NCBI GenBank assembly: GCA_018673925.1
Contig: JABHBL010000039.1
Coordinates: 19,446 to 83,445 of the forward strand
From: Fidelibacterota bacterium
Lineage (GTDB): Bacteria > Fidelibacterota > UBA8477 > JABMPR01
Direction of reading: 5' to 3'
DNA: 64,000 nt
Shown: positions 1 to 8,541 of the stretch, piece after piece
Layout of the letters: each line of letters begins with the position of its first letter
Numbering within the stretch: the stretch's first letter is position 1
Program-made: the position numbers and the translations under genes
Notes under the pieces: generated by a model
Database searches by the model: none
Seen by the model: only the letters and a program-made list of their open reading frames with translations
Told to the model about the DNA's origin: nothing

Positions 1-1286
1 GTGATGTAGCCCAAAAGATTGCCAGAGCTTTAAAGGCTAAGCTCACTCCTCAAGAAAAGCGCTATATTGAAACCAAACCCACTGAAAATCAGAAAGCCTG
101 GGAGCTATATGTCAGAGGAGAACTGCTGTGGGATGCTGACATTCTTGAAAGAGACTCTATAGCCGTCTTTTATGAGCAAGCCCTAGATCATGATCCTGAC
201 TTTCTATTGCCTTATACCAAGCTAGCCGCTATTCATGCGTTTGCTTATTTTGATGGATCAGGTGCAGATCCAAGACCTACTCGTCTTGAACAGGCTCAAA
301 AGATGCTATCAAGGGCCATTGAAATCGATCCAAACGCATCTGAAACTCATCGTGCCCAGGGGTATTTCTACTATTACGGTTCGCGAGATTATCAACGTGC
401 TCTGGAAGAATTCTCCATCGCTCAGGTATCCCAACCCAATAACAGTGACCTGCTGGCCGCAAAAGCATTTGTTCAAAGACGACTTGGTCAGTGGGACGAA
501 TCACTGGAAAATTTGCAGCAAGCAGTTTCCCTGGATCCCAATGATGGGAATAAGGTGAGACAGGTACGAGATATGGCCTACATGATGCACCAATGGGATC
601 TATCCGAACGGTATCAGGGACAATTGTCAGCTATCCATAGTGACAATGAATCTGAAACAGAAATAGGAAGATACTATATTGAACTTGCTCAATCAGGGGA
701 CCTGGGAAAGCTACAGGCAGTCCTGGAGCAGTTAATGGCTAAGTTTGACCCAAATGATTTGATGGAAGTCAGAGTGATGCATGCCGAATTCACACGGGAC
801 TTTGAAGGCTGGCTGGCTCTAGAAATGTCTGATACACTTGGTTCATATTGGACAATTGGTAATCTCTTGGAATTGACTGGTAAAAAGGAAATGGCCCAAA
901 GCTATTTTGACACTGCCAGAATGGAGGCCGAAAATGCCATCGAAGAGAATCCTAAGGATTGGGAATTTTATGGCGAGTTAGGAGTTTCTCTGGCCAAGCT
1001 TGGAAAATTCGAAGAAGCTATTGAGTGGGGTAAAAAGGAAGTCGATTTAATGTCGTTGACTCGTGACAGGATATCCGGAGTAGTAGCTCTGGAAGATCTG
1101 GCAGAGATATATATGATTTGCGGTATGCAGGACGAGGCTATCGATCTGTATTCTAAGATATTGACTATGCCGGGATATTTGTCTACCACCTGGTTAAAGC
1201 TTTCACCTCAATATGATTCCCTCCGTGAGCATCCACGATTTATAGCATTGCTTAACAAATACGATTCAAAATCAGACCAAATTTAA
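1..1286 (+). CDS. TPR-repeat protein, C-terminal part (5' end outside window)
   Basis: The reading frame is open from base 3 to the stop at 1284-1286, so the gene starts upstream of the window; the first start-like codon inside (TTG at 207) is not a real start. The visible N-terminal part contains KLTPQEKRYIETKPTEN followed by YVRGELLW. This resembles the linker between a TolB/FlgO-like domain and the TPR array in regulators that carry an N-terminal cyclase, kinase or winged-helix domain. Degenerate 34-residue TPR units follow (for example the LEQAQKMLSRAIEIDPNA and FEEAIEWGKKEV segments). TPR arrays mediate protein-protein contacts. The effector domain is not visible, so the signalling role is inference. 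Confidence 0.75.
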   Translation, partial: DVAQKIARALKAKLTPQEKRYIETKPTENQKAWELYVRGELLWDADILERDSIAVFYEQALDHDPDFLLPYTKLAAIHAFAYFDGSGADPRPTRLEQAQKMLSRAIEIDPNASETHRAQGYFYYYGSRDYQRALEEFSIAQVSQPNNSDLLAAKAFVQRRLGQWDESLENLQQAVSLDPNDGNKVRQVRDMAYMMHQWDLSERYQGQLSAIHSDNESETEIGRYYIELAQSGDLGKLQAVLEQLMAKFDPNDLMEVRVMHAEFTRDFEGWLALEMSDTLGSYWTIGNLLELTGKKEMAQSYFDTARMEAENAIEENPKDWEFYGELGVSLAKLGKFEEAIEWGKKEVDLMSLTRDRISGVVALEDLAEIYMICGMQDEAIDLYSKILTMPGYLSTTWLKLSPQYDSLREHPRFIALLNKYDSKSDQI

Positions 1287-1372
1287 CACCCATCCGATAA
1301 GCTATTGATACAGAGGTTGTCAAAAGACAAGCCATAGGTCATATTTGACATCAATTTTCTATAGGGGGCTCC

Positions 1373-2395
1373 ATGCAGAAAGAAATTCAAGAATCATCAA
1401 AATTACTTAATGAGCAAGGTGAGCTGATCCAGCGTGGGTGGGCTAAAGACATGCTACTGGACTATCATCGCGGAAGTATTAAGGCAGCAGCTTTTAAGAT
1501 CAAAGAGTGGGATTATTACGCGATTCTTTCTGATGAACAGGGAATCTCCTTCACCATATCTGATCTAGGCTATATCGGTTTTGTTGCTGCCACCGTATTC
1601 GATTTCATCAGCGGTGAAGAAATATCAAATTCAATCACAACGATACTCCCTCTGGGCAGTTTTAATATGCCGGAGTCTAGTAAAAACGGAGATGTCAAAT
1701 TCTCGCAGAAAAATCTAAGCCTGAGATTCTCAATCAAGGATCAAACTCGCACCCTCGAGGTACACTGGAAGGATTTTCAACCGGGTAAAGATCTAAAGGG
1801 GAGTATCGTCATGACTCAACCTTCAGATGATGATTCCATGCTCATTGCCACGCCATTCGCTGAAAATCCAAAAGCATTTTACTACAACCATAAGATCAAT
1901 TGTATGCCAGCTCAGGGGAGTTTTACTCTTGGTGAGCGAAAGGTAGAATTTGCTGATCAAAGCGCTTTTGGTGTCCTGGATTGGGGCAGGGGTGTTTGGA
2001 CCTATTCAAATACCTGGTACTGGGGATCAGCTTCGGGAATGGTTGATGGAAGAAGATTTGGTCTAAATATCGGATATGGCTTTGGGGATACTTCAGCAGC
2101 TTCTGAGAATATTGTTTTTCTTGATGGTCGAGGTCACAAACTAGATGAGGTGAGTTTCCACATTCCCGAAAATGACTTCCTGAAACCCTGGCAGTTTTCC
2201 AGTAATGATGGTCGTCTTGAATTAGACTTTGTGCCCATTCTAGATCGCTACTCAAATACGAATCTGTTGGTGGTTCAATCCTGGCAGCATCAAGTTTTTG
2301 GCCACTTCTCAGGTAAAGCCACCCTGGATGATGGAACCGTTTTACAGATTGAGAATCTACTGGGCTTTGCCGAAAAGGTGAAGAATCGTTGGTAA
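1373..2395 (+). CDS. DUF2804 family protein
   Basis: 340 residues, no signal peptide or membrane segment. The start ATG follows an AGGGGG ribosome site at 1363-1368. The protein matches the DUF2804 pattern: an N-terminal WDYYAILSDE segment, a central block of alternating beta-strand sequence, and the FGVLDWGRGVW...WGSASG signature around residues 200-225, then GRRFGLNIGYGFGD. DUF2804 proteins have no established reaction, though the fold recalls lipocalin-like or AttH-like proteins. It sits alone between a TPR protein and greA on the same strand. No function is assigned. Confidence 0.8.
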   Translation: MQKEIQESSKLLNEQGELIQRGWAKDMLLDYHRGSIKAAAFKIKEWDYYAILSDEQGISFTISDLGYIGFVAATVFDFISGEEISNSITTILPLGSFNMPESSKNGDVKFSQKNLSLRFSIKDQTRTLEVHWKDFQPGKDLKGSIVMTQPSDDDSMLIATPFAENPKAFYYNHKINCMPAQGSFTLGERKVEFADQSAFGVLDWGRGVWTYSNTWYWGSASGMVDGRRFGLNIGYGFGDTSAASENIVFLDGRGHKLDEVSFHIPENDFLKPWQFSSNDGRLELDFVPILDRYSNTNLLVVQSWQHQVFGHFSGKATLDDGTVLQIENLLGFAEKVKNRW

Positions 2396-2574
2396 ATAGC
2401 ATGGATGAATGGGGAAATTTCATGGCAGAATCTTCATGACAAGAAGACTCCTAAATGCTGGATTGATGCATGCCTGTCGATTATACTGGTGACCCGGCAA
2501 TTTGGTGCATCTCTGAATTGAGACTTATTGTGGACCGGATAGACAAAATACGTTGAAGATAGAAGGCTAAAAAA

Positions 2575-3033
2575 ATGATATACCGTAGCACTTATAATAA
2601 GATTGTCGAGAGAATTCATGAGATTAATGATGAAATCAAACAGAATACAAAAGATATCAAAAGAGCAGCTGATTTTGGTGATTTGAAAGAGAATGCGGAA
2701 TACCATGCTGCCAAAGACAATCAGGCCCACCTTCACAACAAACGTCATCGCTTTGAAAAACATTTAGATGAGGAGGTTGTCGAGCCAGGAGATGTGAAAG
2801 GTGATAGAGTCGGATTTGGGACCCAGGTTACCTATAGCGATGGCGAAAATACCATCACAGTTTCCATGGCTGGTGCAGCAGAATATGAATTAGAACTCTA
2901 CGAGAATATTGTCACTACTTCATCCCCCTTTGCTCAACGTGTGTTGGGTAAAAAGGTAGGGGATACCCTGGTTCTTGATCTCCCAGATGGTGCTAAGACC
3001 CTGACAATCCTGGATATCCAACTGCTAAAGTAG
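2575..3033 (+). CDS. greA: Transcription elongation factor GreA/GreB family
   Basis: 152 residues, close to the usual 158. The N-terminal coiled coil carries the tip motif GDLKENAEYHAAKDNQ, whose Asp and Glu position Mg2+ in the RNA polymerase secondary channel. The C-terminal FKBP-like domain has SPFAQRVLGKKVGD, the family's SPiGraLLGkkvGD box. Gre factors rescue backtracked polymerase by stimulating its transcript cleavage. The usual tip sequence is DLSENAEY; here Ser is Lys, a modest deviation. The start ATG is preceded by a GAAGG-like site. greB is not excluded by length, but the C-terminal box favours greA. Confidence 0.88.
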   Translation: MIYRSTYNKIVERIHEINDEIKQNTKDIKRAADFGDLKENAEYHAAKDNQAHLHNKRHRFEKHLDEEVVEPGDVKGDRVGFGTQVTYSDGENTITVSMAGAAEYELELYENIVTTSSPFAQRVLGKKVGDTLVLDLPDGAKTLTILDIQLLK

Positions 3034-3088
3034 ATCCAGCAACATTCGTCCCCCTGATTCCAGGTGGATATTCTTAAAACCTTGTCCT

Positions 3089-3103
3089 GTGTGGTATCCA
3101 CAC
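3089..3103. promoter_or_regulatory. 15-bp perfect inverted repeat upstream of aminotransferase
   Basis: GTGTGG-TAT-CCACAC, six-base arms and a three-base spacer, lies 38 bases upstream of the ATG at 3142. It could be an operator or a small RNA hairpin; no T-run follows, so it is not a terminator. No regulator is assigned. Confidence 0.3.
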
Positions 3104-3141
3104 ATGCTTACAACTGTTTAAATTCACCAGAGGGAGTCCCT

Positions 3142-4302
3142 ATGCTCGCCAATATCAGATCAGAATTTCTCCTTGATCCAGACACACACTATCTAAACCA
3201 TGGTTCATTTGGTGCCTGCCCTCGCGAGGTATTTGAGGACTATCAAAACTGGCAACGTATTCTTGAGAAGAATCCCATCGATTATTATACCCGGCAGTTG
3301 AAGGGTTTGTTTGGCAAGGAAGCCAGTGGTCCACTGGAAAAAGCGAGGACTGATCTGGCTCAATTTGTCAATGCTGATGCCGAAGGAATGATTTTTACCC
3401 CCAATGTGACTGTTGCCCTAAATGCAATTGCCAATTCTATTGAACTGAACGCCAATGATGAGGTCCTCACCACAGACCATGAGTATGGTACCATCCTGGC
3501 TACCTGGGCTCGAAAATGCCTTCAAAACGACGCTGTTCTTACCGAGATGAAGGTTGATCTGCCTGTTGCCACAAAAGCTGAGTTTGTCGACTATTTCTGG
3601 AAACATGTTACTCCCCGCACAAAAGTGATCCTGATGAGCCATATCACATCTGCTACGGCATTGGTATTACCCGTAAGGGAGATTTGCAGGCGAGCTCGTA
3701 AAGCTGGGATTATCACAGTCATTGACGGAGCCCATGCGGTGGGCCAAATCGATTTGGATGTCGAGGGTATAAATGCTGACTTCTACACCAGTAATTGTCA
3801 TAAATGGATGCTTACTCCCAAGGGCACCGCATTTTTGCATGTTCATGCAACTCAGAGAGAAGCTTTTGAACCTCTGGTAATCAGTTGGGCAGAAATAAAC
3901 CAACCCTCCTTTTCATTGCGACATGAGATGTGGGGTACCCGGGATATGGCAGCATTTCTCAGCATTCCTGCTGCAATCAAATTTCGTAAAAAGCATGAAT
4001 GGGAGACTCGTAATTTTGAAGCTCAGAAGCTTCTTCATGATTATAGAGATAGATTCTCAGACACTTTTGGTCGAAAAACGATTTGTGATCATACCTGGCT
4101 GGCTCAAATCGCCAGTGTTCTCTTACCCGAAAAAATAAAGGCAGGTGATTTATGGCGCTATTTGTGGGAGGAGTATCGCATTGAAGCGATGATCACAGGG
4201 TGGCGGGATGAAATTATTCTACGGCTTAGTTTTAATGCCTACAATACCCGGGATGAACTCGATTTATTGCTGTCCGCCATACAAAAATTCATCCATAAAT
4301 AA
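3142..4302 (+). CDS. Class V aminotransferase / isopenicillin N epimerase-like PLP enzyme
   Basis: I place the start at the ATG at 3142 (386 residues) because AGGGAG lies five bases upstream and the family's N-terminal LDPDTHYLNHGSFGACP block then begins near residue 10. A longer in-frame start at 3064 has no ribosome site. The PLP-phosphate region, the cofactor Asp in VIDGAHAVGQ and the Schiff-base Lys at about residue 221 in SNCHKWMLTPKG are all present. The family includes cysteine desulfurase-like enzymes and isopenicillin N epimerase relatives. No Fe-S assembly genes are adjacent, so the substrate is unknown. Confidence 0.85.
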   Translation: MLANIRSEFLLDPDTHYLNHGSFGACPREVFEDYQNWQRILEKNPIDYYTRQLKGLFGKEASGPLEKARTDLAQFVNADAEGMIFTPNVTVALNAIANSIELNANDEVLTTDHEYGTILATWARKCLQNDAVLTEMKVDLPVATKAEFVDYFWKHVTPRTKVILMSHITSATALVLPVREICRRARKAGIITVIDGAHAVGQIDLDVEGINADFYTSNCHKWMLTPKGTAFLHVHATQREAFEPLVISWAEINQPSFSLRHEMWGTRDMAAFLSIPAAIKFRKKHEWETRNFEAQKLLHDYRDRFSDTFGRKTICDHTWLAQIASVLLPEKIKAGDLWRYLWEEYRIEAMITGWRDEIILRLSFNAYNTRDELDLLLSAIQKFIHK

Positions 4303-4322
4303 TTCGTCAGCAACCTGTAAAT

Positions 4323-4520
4323 TCATTCTGCTCGCATAAGAAAAACTTCTTCAACAGGTAGTGAGAAAACCTGGGCGATCTCATAAGCCAGCTTGAGAGA
4401 AGGATTGTACTTTCCTTTCTCGAGAAAAACGATGGTCTCTCGACGCACCATAACCCGGTCTGCCAGTTGCTGTTGAGTCAGCCCATCACGAGCTCTTAAC
4501 TCTTTAATCCTGGTCTGCAT
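4323..4520 (-). CDS. XRE-family HTH regulator (module 1)
   Basis: 65 residues, essentially one helix-turn-helix domain: [47 protein letters not shown]. It overlaps the end of the membrane-protein gene at 4504 by 17 bases, so translation is likely coupled. Compact XRE proteins of this type are often paired with a small multi-spanning membrane protein. Three phased 16-bp pseudo-palindromes upstream of the pair (4932-5000) are the obvious candidate binding sites, implying autoregulation. A second module of the same design lies at 10913-11559. The signal sensed is unknown. Confidence 0.88.
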   Translation of the reverse strand: MQTRIKELRARDGLTQQQLADRVMVRRETIVFLEKGKYNPSLKLAYEIAQVFSLPVEEVFLMRAE

Positions 4521-4920
4521 TTGGAATTCCCTTGAATCTAAAGTAGACCCAGCTTAGACCAAATATGGCGGCAGAGGCCATAATCCCTACACCAAGCATT
4601 TCCTCTTGATCTGGGAACTTTCCACGGAAAATGAAAATTAAGAACCAAGCCATCATCGAATAGCGAAATGCATAGGCTCCAGCATAAATCTCCAGGAGTC
4701 GACTCATTTCATCTTCCAGTGGGATATTTTTCTGCTTGTCCCGGGCATCTCGAATGCCTCGATAAATGGGGACTACCAGCATGAGTAGTGAGAGAACTAT
4801 GATCGTACTCATTTTCCAGGTAAGCATGGGTTCAAATTTAAACAGGTAAAGTGCAAGCCCGACAAGCACAAAGGCCACCAGAGCTAGCTTCACATAAACA
4901 TTATTACTTTTTGCAATCAT
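4504..4920 (-). CDS. Small 4-TM membrane protein, DUF2178-like (module 1)
   Basis: 138 residues with four predicted hydrophobic segments (about residues 10-25, 36-53, 84-100 and 108-125). Between TM2 and TM3 lies a charged loop with [17 protein letters not shown], which resembles the DER-x-x-x-I-x-x-x-A-x-x-YAF motif of DUF2178-type proteins. It is the first gene of a two-gene unit with the XRE regulator at 4323. The ribosome site GGAGGTTGAT precedes the ATG. The partner protein may relay an envelope signal to, or be the target of, the regulator; this is inference. Confidence 0.75.
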   Translation of the reverse strand: MIAKSNNVYVKLALVAFVLVGLALYLFKFEPMLTWKMSTIIVLSLLMLVVPIYRGIRDARDKQKNIPLEDEMSRLLEIYAGAYAFRYSMMAWFLIFIFRGKFPDQEEMLGVGIMASAAIFGLSWVYFRFKGIPNADQD

Positions 4921-4931
4921 ATCAACCTCCA

Positions 4932-5000
4932 GTTAGGTAATTCTAACATAAAGTAATGTATTTCTAACATATTACAAATAAAAAGTTATATATATCTAAC
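4932..5000 (-). promoter_or_regulatory. Three phased 16-bp operator-like sites of XRE module 1
   Basis: Three pseudo-palindromes, written on the plus strand: GTTAGGTAATTCTAAC at 4932-4947, GTAATGTATTTCTAAC at 4953-4968, and GTTATATATATCTAAC at 4985-5000. Start-to-start spacings are 21 and 32 bases, close to two and three helical turns, so bound dimers would lie on one DNA face. The proximal copy is 11 bases before the ATG of the membrane-protein gene. The divergent position and the adjacent XRE gene make autoregulation likely. Confidence 0.65.
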
Positions 5001-5015
5001 TAATTGGATGACTCC

Positions 5016-5035
5016 ATCCTGCAAGAATCCAGGAT
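5016..5035. repeat. Intergenic hairpin, ATCCTG/CAGGAT type
   Basis: ATCCTG (5016-5021), an 8-base loop and CAGGAT (5030-5035). It is one of four similar CAGGAT(T)/(A)ATCCTG hairpins in intergenic DNA of this window (see 12877, 14821, 19411). No T-run follows, so it is not a typical terminator. Confidence 0.3.
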
Positions 5036-5113
5036 TGAGGATCTAAATATGGCTTCCCCCCACCTGTCTTTTCATGGTGTATTTAATGGATTTGTCCCAA
5101 TATTATCAGACTT

Positions 5114-5329
5114 GTGAAATTGACGGCATTTGGAGCCAAAATCTTGAAAAATATTGTACCAATTCTTCTGATTACCACTCTCGTTCAAAGCAATTTTGTG
5201 CAGGGAGAATACACCTTCCAATGGAATGGGACCGATAGAAATGGTGTCATTGTAAGTTCGGGTGTATATATCATGGAGCTAAATACATCTGAGTTGCGTA
5301 GCGTGAAAAAATTAACTTTGCTTAAATAA
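5114..5329 (+). pseudogene. Orphan FlgD-Ig-like sorting-tail fragment
   Basis: 71 codons from a GTG without a convincing ribosome site. The second half (YTFQWNGTDRNGVIVSSGVYIMEL ... KKLTLLK, split by a few residues) is the terminal part of the FlgD-Ig-like tail that ends large secreted proteins elsewhere here, such as 19591 and 59669. Those proteins carry hundreds of residues in front of the tail; here there is only a short hydrophobic stretch. I read it as the relic of a deleted secreted-protein gene. A functional mini-protein with its own signal peptide (LLITTLVQSNFVQG) is a less likely alternative. Confidence 0.5.
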
Positions 5330-5357
5330 TAAGATTCCAACCTGGGAGGGTAGAGAC

Positions 5358-5789
5358 ATGAATCAGGATTTTTATCAAAAAATGAGATCAGACATTCGGG
5401 AATGGGTGAAGACCAAGACCGGGCAAGAAAATCAATGGTCCGAATATCTTTTACTCGCCCCAGATCTTTTCCATCTGCTAGCGAAATTAGCCTTGGATAA
5501 GGAAGTCCCCAGTAGCGAAAAAGCCAAAATTGCTGGAGCTCTGGCCTACTTCATTTCACCCATCGATCTTTTCCCTGAAGCACTTATTGGACCCTTGGGC
5601 TATCTTGATGATGTAGCCTTGGCGGCATATGTTATCAATTCTGTCATGAAGAACTGTGATCCTGGCATTGTCACAAGACATTGGGCTGGAGAGCAAAATA
5701 TCCTGGATTTGGTACAACAGATTGTCGATGTGGCTTCAGACATGTTGGGCAATAAAATTTGGGATAAACTCAAGAGGATGGTGAAGTGA
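5358..5789 (+). CDS. DUF1232 (YkvA-like) family protein
   Basis: 143 residues. The DUF1232 core is clear at about residues 60-98: KIAGALAYFISPIDLFPE, then LGYLDDVALAAYVIN, a short amphipathic/membrane-associated helical motif. The function of the family is not established. The start ATG follows GGGAGGGTAGAG. Its stop codon overlaps the ATG of the next gene (TGATGA), so the two are probably cotranscribed. Confidence 0.85.
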   Translation: MNQDFYQKMRSDIREWVKTKTGQENQWSEYLLLAPDLFHLLAKLALDKEVPSSEKAKIAGALAYFISPIDLFPEALIGPLGYLDDVALAAYVINSVMKNCDPGIVTRHWAGEQNILDLVQQIVDVASDMLGNKIWDKLKRMVK

Positions 5790-6403
5790 TGAAGCGTCAA
5801 ATTGATGTAAAAAGCATTCTCATTGGAGTTCTGGCAACTCTGTTATTCATGTCACTCATATCAGCCAGGCAAACTGAAGCTGAGATGGGTGATCTTAGTG
5901 TGGGTTCCATAACAATACGTGATGGCGGCGGATTAAGAATTCTTTCTCGGGCTGGTGAGAATACAGTTCTTATCTCTGGATCTAGTCAAGGTGGTGGTAC
6001 CATCGAGCTCAATAATGCTCTGGGAACCGCCTCAATGACCATTGGTGCAAATGAGGATGGGCAAGGTGGATTCATTGCCTATAATCAGGAAGGGAAGATG
6101 AGCGCACGTCTTGGGACAGGCGAGATGGGTGGTGGTTTTATTCGAACCTTTGATAGAAATGAATCTCCCACTGTTTACCTGGGGACCAGTGAGAAAGGTG
6201 GGGGTCAATTGACCACCTACAATGAAGTTGGAAACGAGACCGTATTTCTCGGAACGGGCACGGTGGGGAATGGATTTCTACGAACAGCTAACGAATATGG
6301 GAAAATGAGCGCTTATCTGGGGACAGGCAATTCTAGTACAGGTATGGTGTTACTTTGTGACCGCGATGGAAAAACCAGATGGGTTGAAAAGGTGGATGAT
6401 TAG
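5789..6403 (+). CDS. Signal-anchored beta-repeat protein
   Basis: 204 residues; I use the ATG at 5789, which overlaps the preceding stop, rather than the GTG three bases upstream. One N-terminal hydrophobic segment (ILIGVLATLLFMSLISA) acts as signal peptide or anchor. The rest is about six degenerate units of 22-25 residues with a GGGF-aromatic turn and a closing TV-hydrophobic-LGTG strand (GGGFIRTFDRNESPTVYLGT; GNGFLRTANEYGKMSAYLGT). Such regular Gly-rich spacing suggests a beta-solenoid or short propeller on the periplasmic side. I do not recognise a family and give no function. Confidence 0.65.
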   Translation: MKRQIDVKSILIGVLATLLFMSLISARQTEAEMGDLSVGSITIRDGGGLRILSRAGENTVLISGSSQGGGTIELNNALGTASMTIGANEDGQGGFIAYNQEGKMSARLGTGEMGGGFIRTFDRNESPTVYLGTSEKGGGQLTTYNEVGNETVFLGTGTVGNGFLRTANEYGKMSAYLGTGNSSTGMVLLCDRDGKTRWVEKVDD

Positions 6404-6465
6404 TGAAATCGGATATTCAGAACTTTTTTTAACGTAAAACGTATGTATTAGACGGTAGAACCTGA

Positions 6466-8529
6466 ATGAATAAAGCCCTCATTCTTCTCATACTTTTTAT
6501 ATACTCATGTAAAACAGAGATTTCCAAGAGCGTCATTATAACCAGTCCAGATGATAATATCCAGGTCGAGCTGAAACTGGATCAGGGCATGCCTCAATAC
6601 ACCATCCAGGTAGATGGAAAGAAATTAATCGAGCCCTCCGCGCTAGGCTATCGTTTCCGGAATCAACCAGATCTGGTAGGACCCTTCCAACTGATAAATT
6701 CCAATACTGAGATGATTGAAGAAGATTGGAATCCAGTCTGGGGACAGGAAAAGTCGATCCATTCCTCTAGTAAAAGAATCAAGCTTGAACTGAGGGAACA
6801 ACTCTCTCCGCATCGGCAACTCAATCTATATTTTCGAGTCTTTAACGATGGCGTGGCCTTTCGCTATGAGATCCCTGCTCAAGTTGATCTTGATTCTCTC
6901 TTTATCGTAGAAGAATTGTCAGAGTTTAGATTTGCTAGGGATGGAAAATCGTGGTGGATAACAGGAAGTCATGCATTTGACTCCTATGAACAATTGCACA
7001 AGGTCTCTCGCTTAAGCAAAATTGATTCTGCGAACACACCTCTTACATATATCTCCGATGACGATCTTTACATCAGTATTCACGAAGCCAATCTTACAGA
7101 TTACGCCGGGATGACTTTGAAAAGATCCAGTTCTGATTCATTAATTTTTCAGAGCAATCTCGTTCCCTGGCCAGATGGTGACCGAGTGAAAACCTCAGCC
7201 CCAATGCATTCACCCTGGCGAACCATCTGTATAGGAAGATCAGCAACTGATCTCCTAAAATCACGTATGATTTTGAATCTGAATGAACCAAATCAATTGT
7301 CAGATGTTTCGTGGATCAAGCCCATGAAATATGTGGGCATCTGGTGGGGTATGCATATCAACAAATACACCTGGGTTCAAGGTGACCATCATGGCGCCAC
7401 CACGGAGAATACCAAGCAGTACATAGATTTTGCATCAGAGCATGATATTCAAGGTGTTCTGGCAGAGGGTTGGAATAAGGGCTGGGAAGACTGGGGACAG
7501 GAAGGGGCACTCCAATTGACCGAAGCTTACGATGATTTTGATATAGTAGAAGTGCTTAGATATGCCAAGGAAAAGGATGTCACTTTTATTGGTCATCATG
7601 AAACCACTGCCAATGTCACTTCATATGAATACCAACTTGAATCTGCCTATTCCTATTATGACAGTCTTGGTGTTTCAGCCATCAAGACTGGATATGTTGG
7701 GGCAATCAAGCCCAGTGGTCAATATCACTATGGACAATGGATGGTTGAACATTTTAGAAAGGTTATAAAATTGGCTGCCAGTCATAAAATTTCCCTGGAT
7801 GTACATGAACCGGTGAAAGGAACCGGCATCGAGCGTACCTGGCCCAATATGATGACTCGTGAAGGGGCACGAGGACAGGAGTGGAATGCCTGGAGCGAAG
7901 GTAACCCTCCTGACCATACCACCATTCTTCCATTTACTCGCCTGCTGGCGGGTCCCTTGGATTACACACCAGGGATATTTGATATCCAATTTGAACGCTA
8001 CAAAACAGACTTTAAGGTCCACTCCACCTTGGCCAAGCAACTTGCTTTGATGGTGGTTCTATATAGTCCGCTTCAGATGGCTGCAGATCTACCCGAAAAC
8101 TATGAAAACCAGCCGGCCTTCCAGTTTATTCAGGATCTTGAGGTTGACTGGGATGAAACACTTTATCTGGAAGGCGAAATCGGTAAGTATGTTACTATTT
8201 CCCGACGTCATGGAAGTGAATGGTTCCTGGGTGCCATCACCAATGAAGCTGCACGAGAAGTAGAAATTTCCATGTCCCAGATGATCCAGGAAGAGCAGAT
8301 AGCGGAATGCTATGTGGATACTGAAGAGAGTCATTGGGATACCAACCCTTATCCAATCTGGATAGGATCTTATCTAGTATCTCCGTCCGATACCCTTAAA
8401 GCAGGATTAGCCCGCGGTGGGGGAATGGCCATCAGGTTCAGACCACTTACTGAGGAGGAGATGGATCAGGAACTGGTTCCCATTTCACATCTGCGTCAGG
8501 ACCAGGGGAGCAAAATAGAAAAAAATTAA
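6466..8529 (+). CDS. Glycoside hydrolase family 97, SusB-like alpha-glucosidase
   Basis: 687 residues with a probable lipoprotein signal (hydrophobic stretch to Cys15). The N-terminal beta-sandwich (about 20-290) has VFNDGVAFRYEIP; the (beta/alpha)8 catalytic domain starts at KYVGIWWGMH. Glu379 (HHETT), Glu448 (VHEPVKGTGIERTWPN) and Glu472 (GARGQEWNAW) are spaced by 69 and 24 residues. This is the spacing I recall for SusB catalytic residues E439, E508 and E532. The position used as the nucleophile Asp in retaining members reads IKTGYVG, so an inverting enzyme is expected. It is cotranscribed with the GH20 gene 12 bases downstream. The substrate, an alpha-glucan or related oligosaccharide, is inference. 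Confidence 0.92.
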   Translation: MNKALILLILFIYSCKTEISKSVIITSPDDNIQVELKLDQGMPQYTIQVDGKKLIEPSALGYRFRNQPDLVGPFQLINSNTEMIEEDWNPVWGQEKSIHSSSKRIKLELREQLSPHRQLNLYFRVFNDGVAFRYEIPAQVDLDSLFIVEELSEFRFARDGKSWWITGSHAFDSYEQLHKVSRLSKIDSANTPLTYISDDDLYISIHEANLTDYAGMTLKRSSSDSLIFQSNLVPWPDGDRVKTSAPMHSPWRTICIGRSATDLLKSRMILNLNEPNQLSDVSWIKPMKYVGIWWGMHINKYTWVQGDHHGATTENTKQYIDFASEHDIQGVLAEGWNKGWEDWGQEGALQLTEAYDDFDIVEVLRYAKEKDVTFIGHHETTANVTSYEYQLESAYSYYDSLGVSAIKTGYVGAIKPSGQYHYGQWMVEHFRKVIKLAASHKISLDVHEPVKGTGIERTWPNMMTREGARGQEWNAWSEGNPPDHTTILPFTRLLAGPLDYTPGIFDIQFERYKTDFKVHSTLAKQLALMVVLYSPLQMAADLPENYENQPAFQFIQDLEVDWDETLYLEGEIGKYVTISRRHGSEWFLGAITNEAAREVEISMSQMIQEEQIAECYVDTEESHWDTNPYPIWIGSYLVSPSDTLKAGLARGGGMAIRFRPLTEEEMDQELVPISHLRQDQGSKIEKN

Positions 8530-8541
8530 GAGGGGATTCAT

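Noticed and set aside
1923..2423. 166-codon minus-strand ORF opposite the DUF2804 gene
   Set aside because: Low-complexity shadow with no motif; the plus strand carries the family signature.
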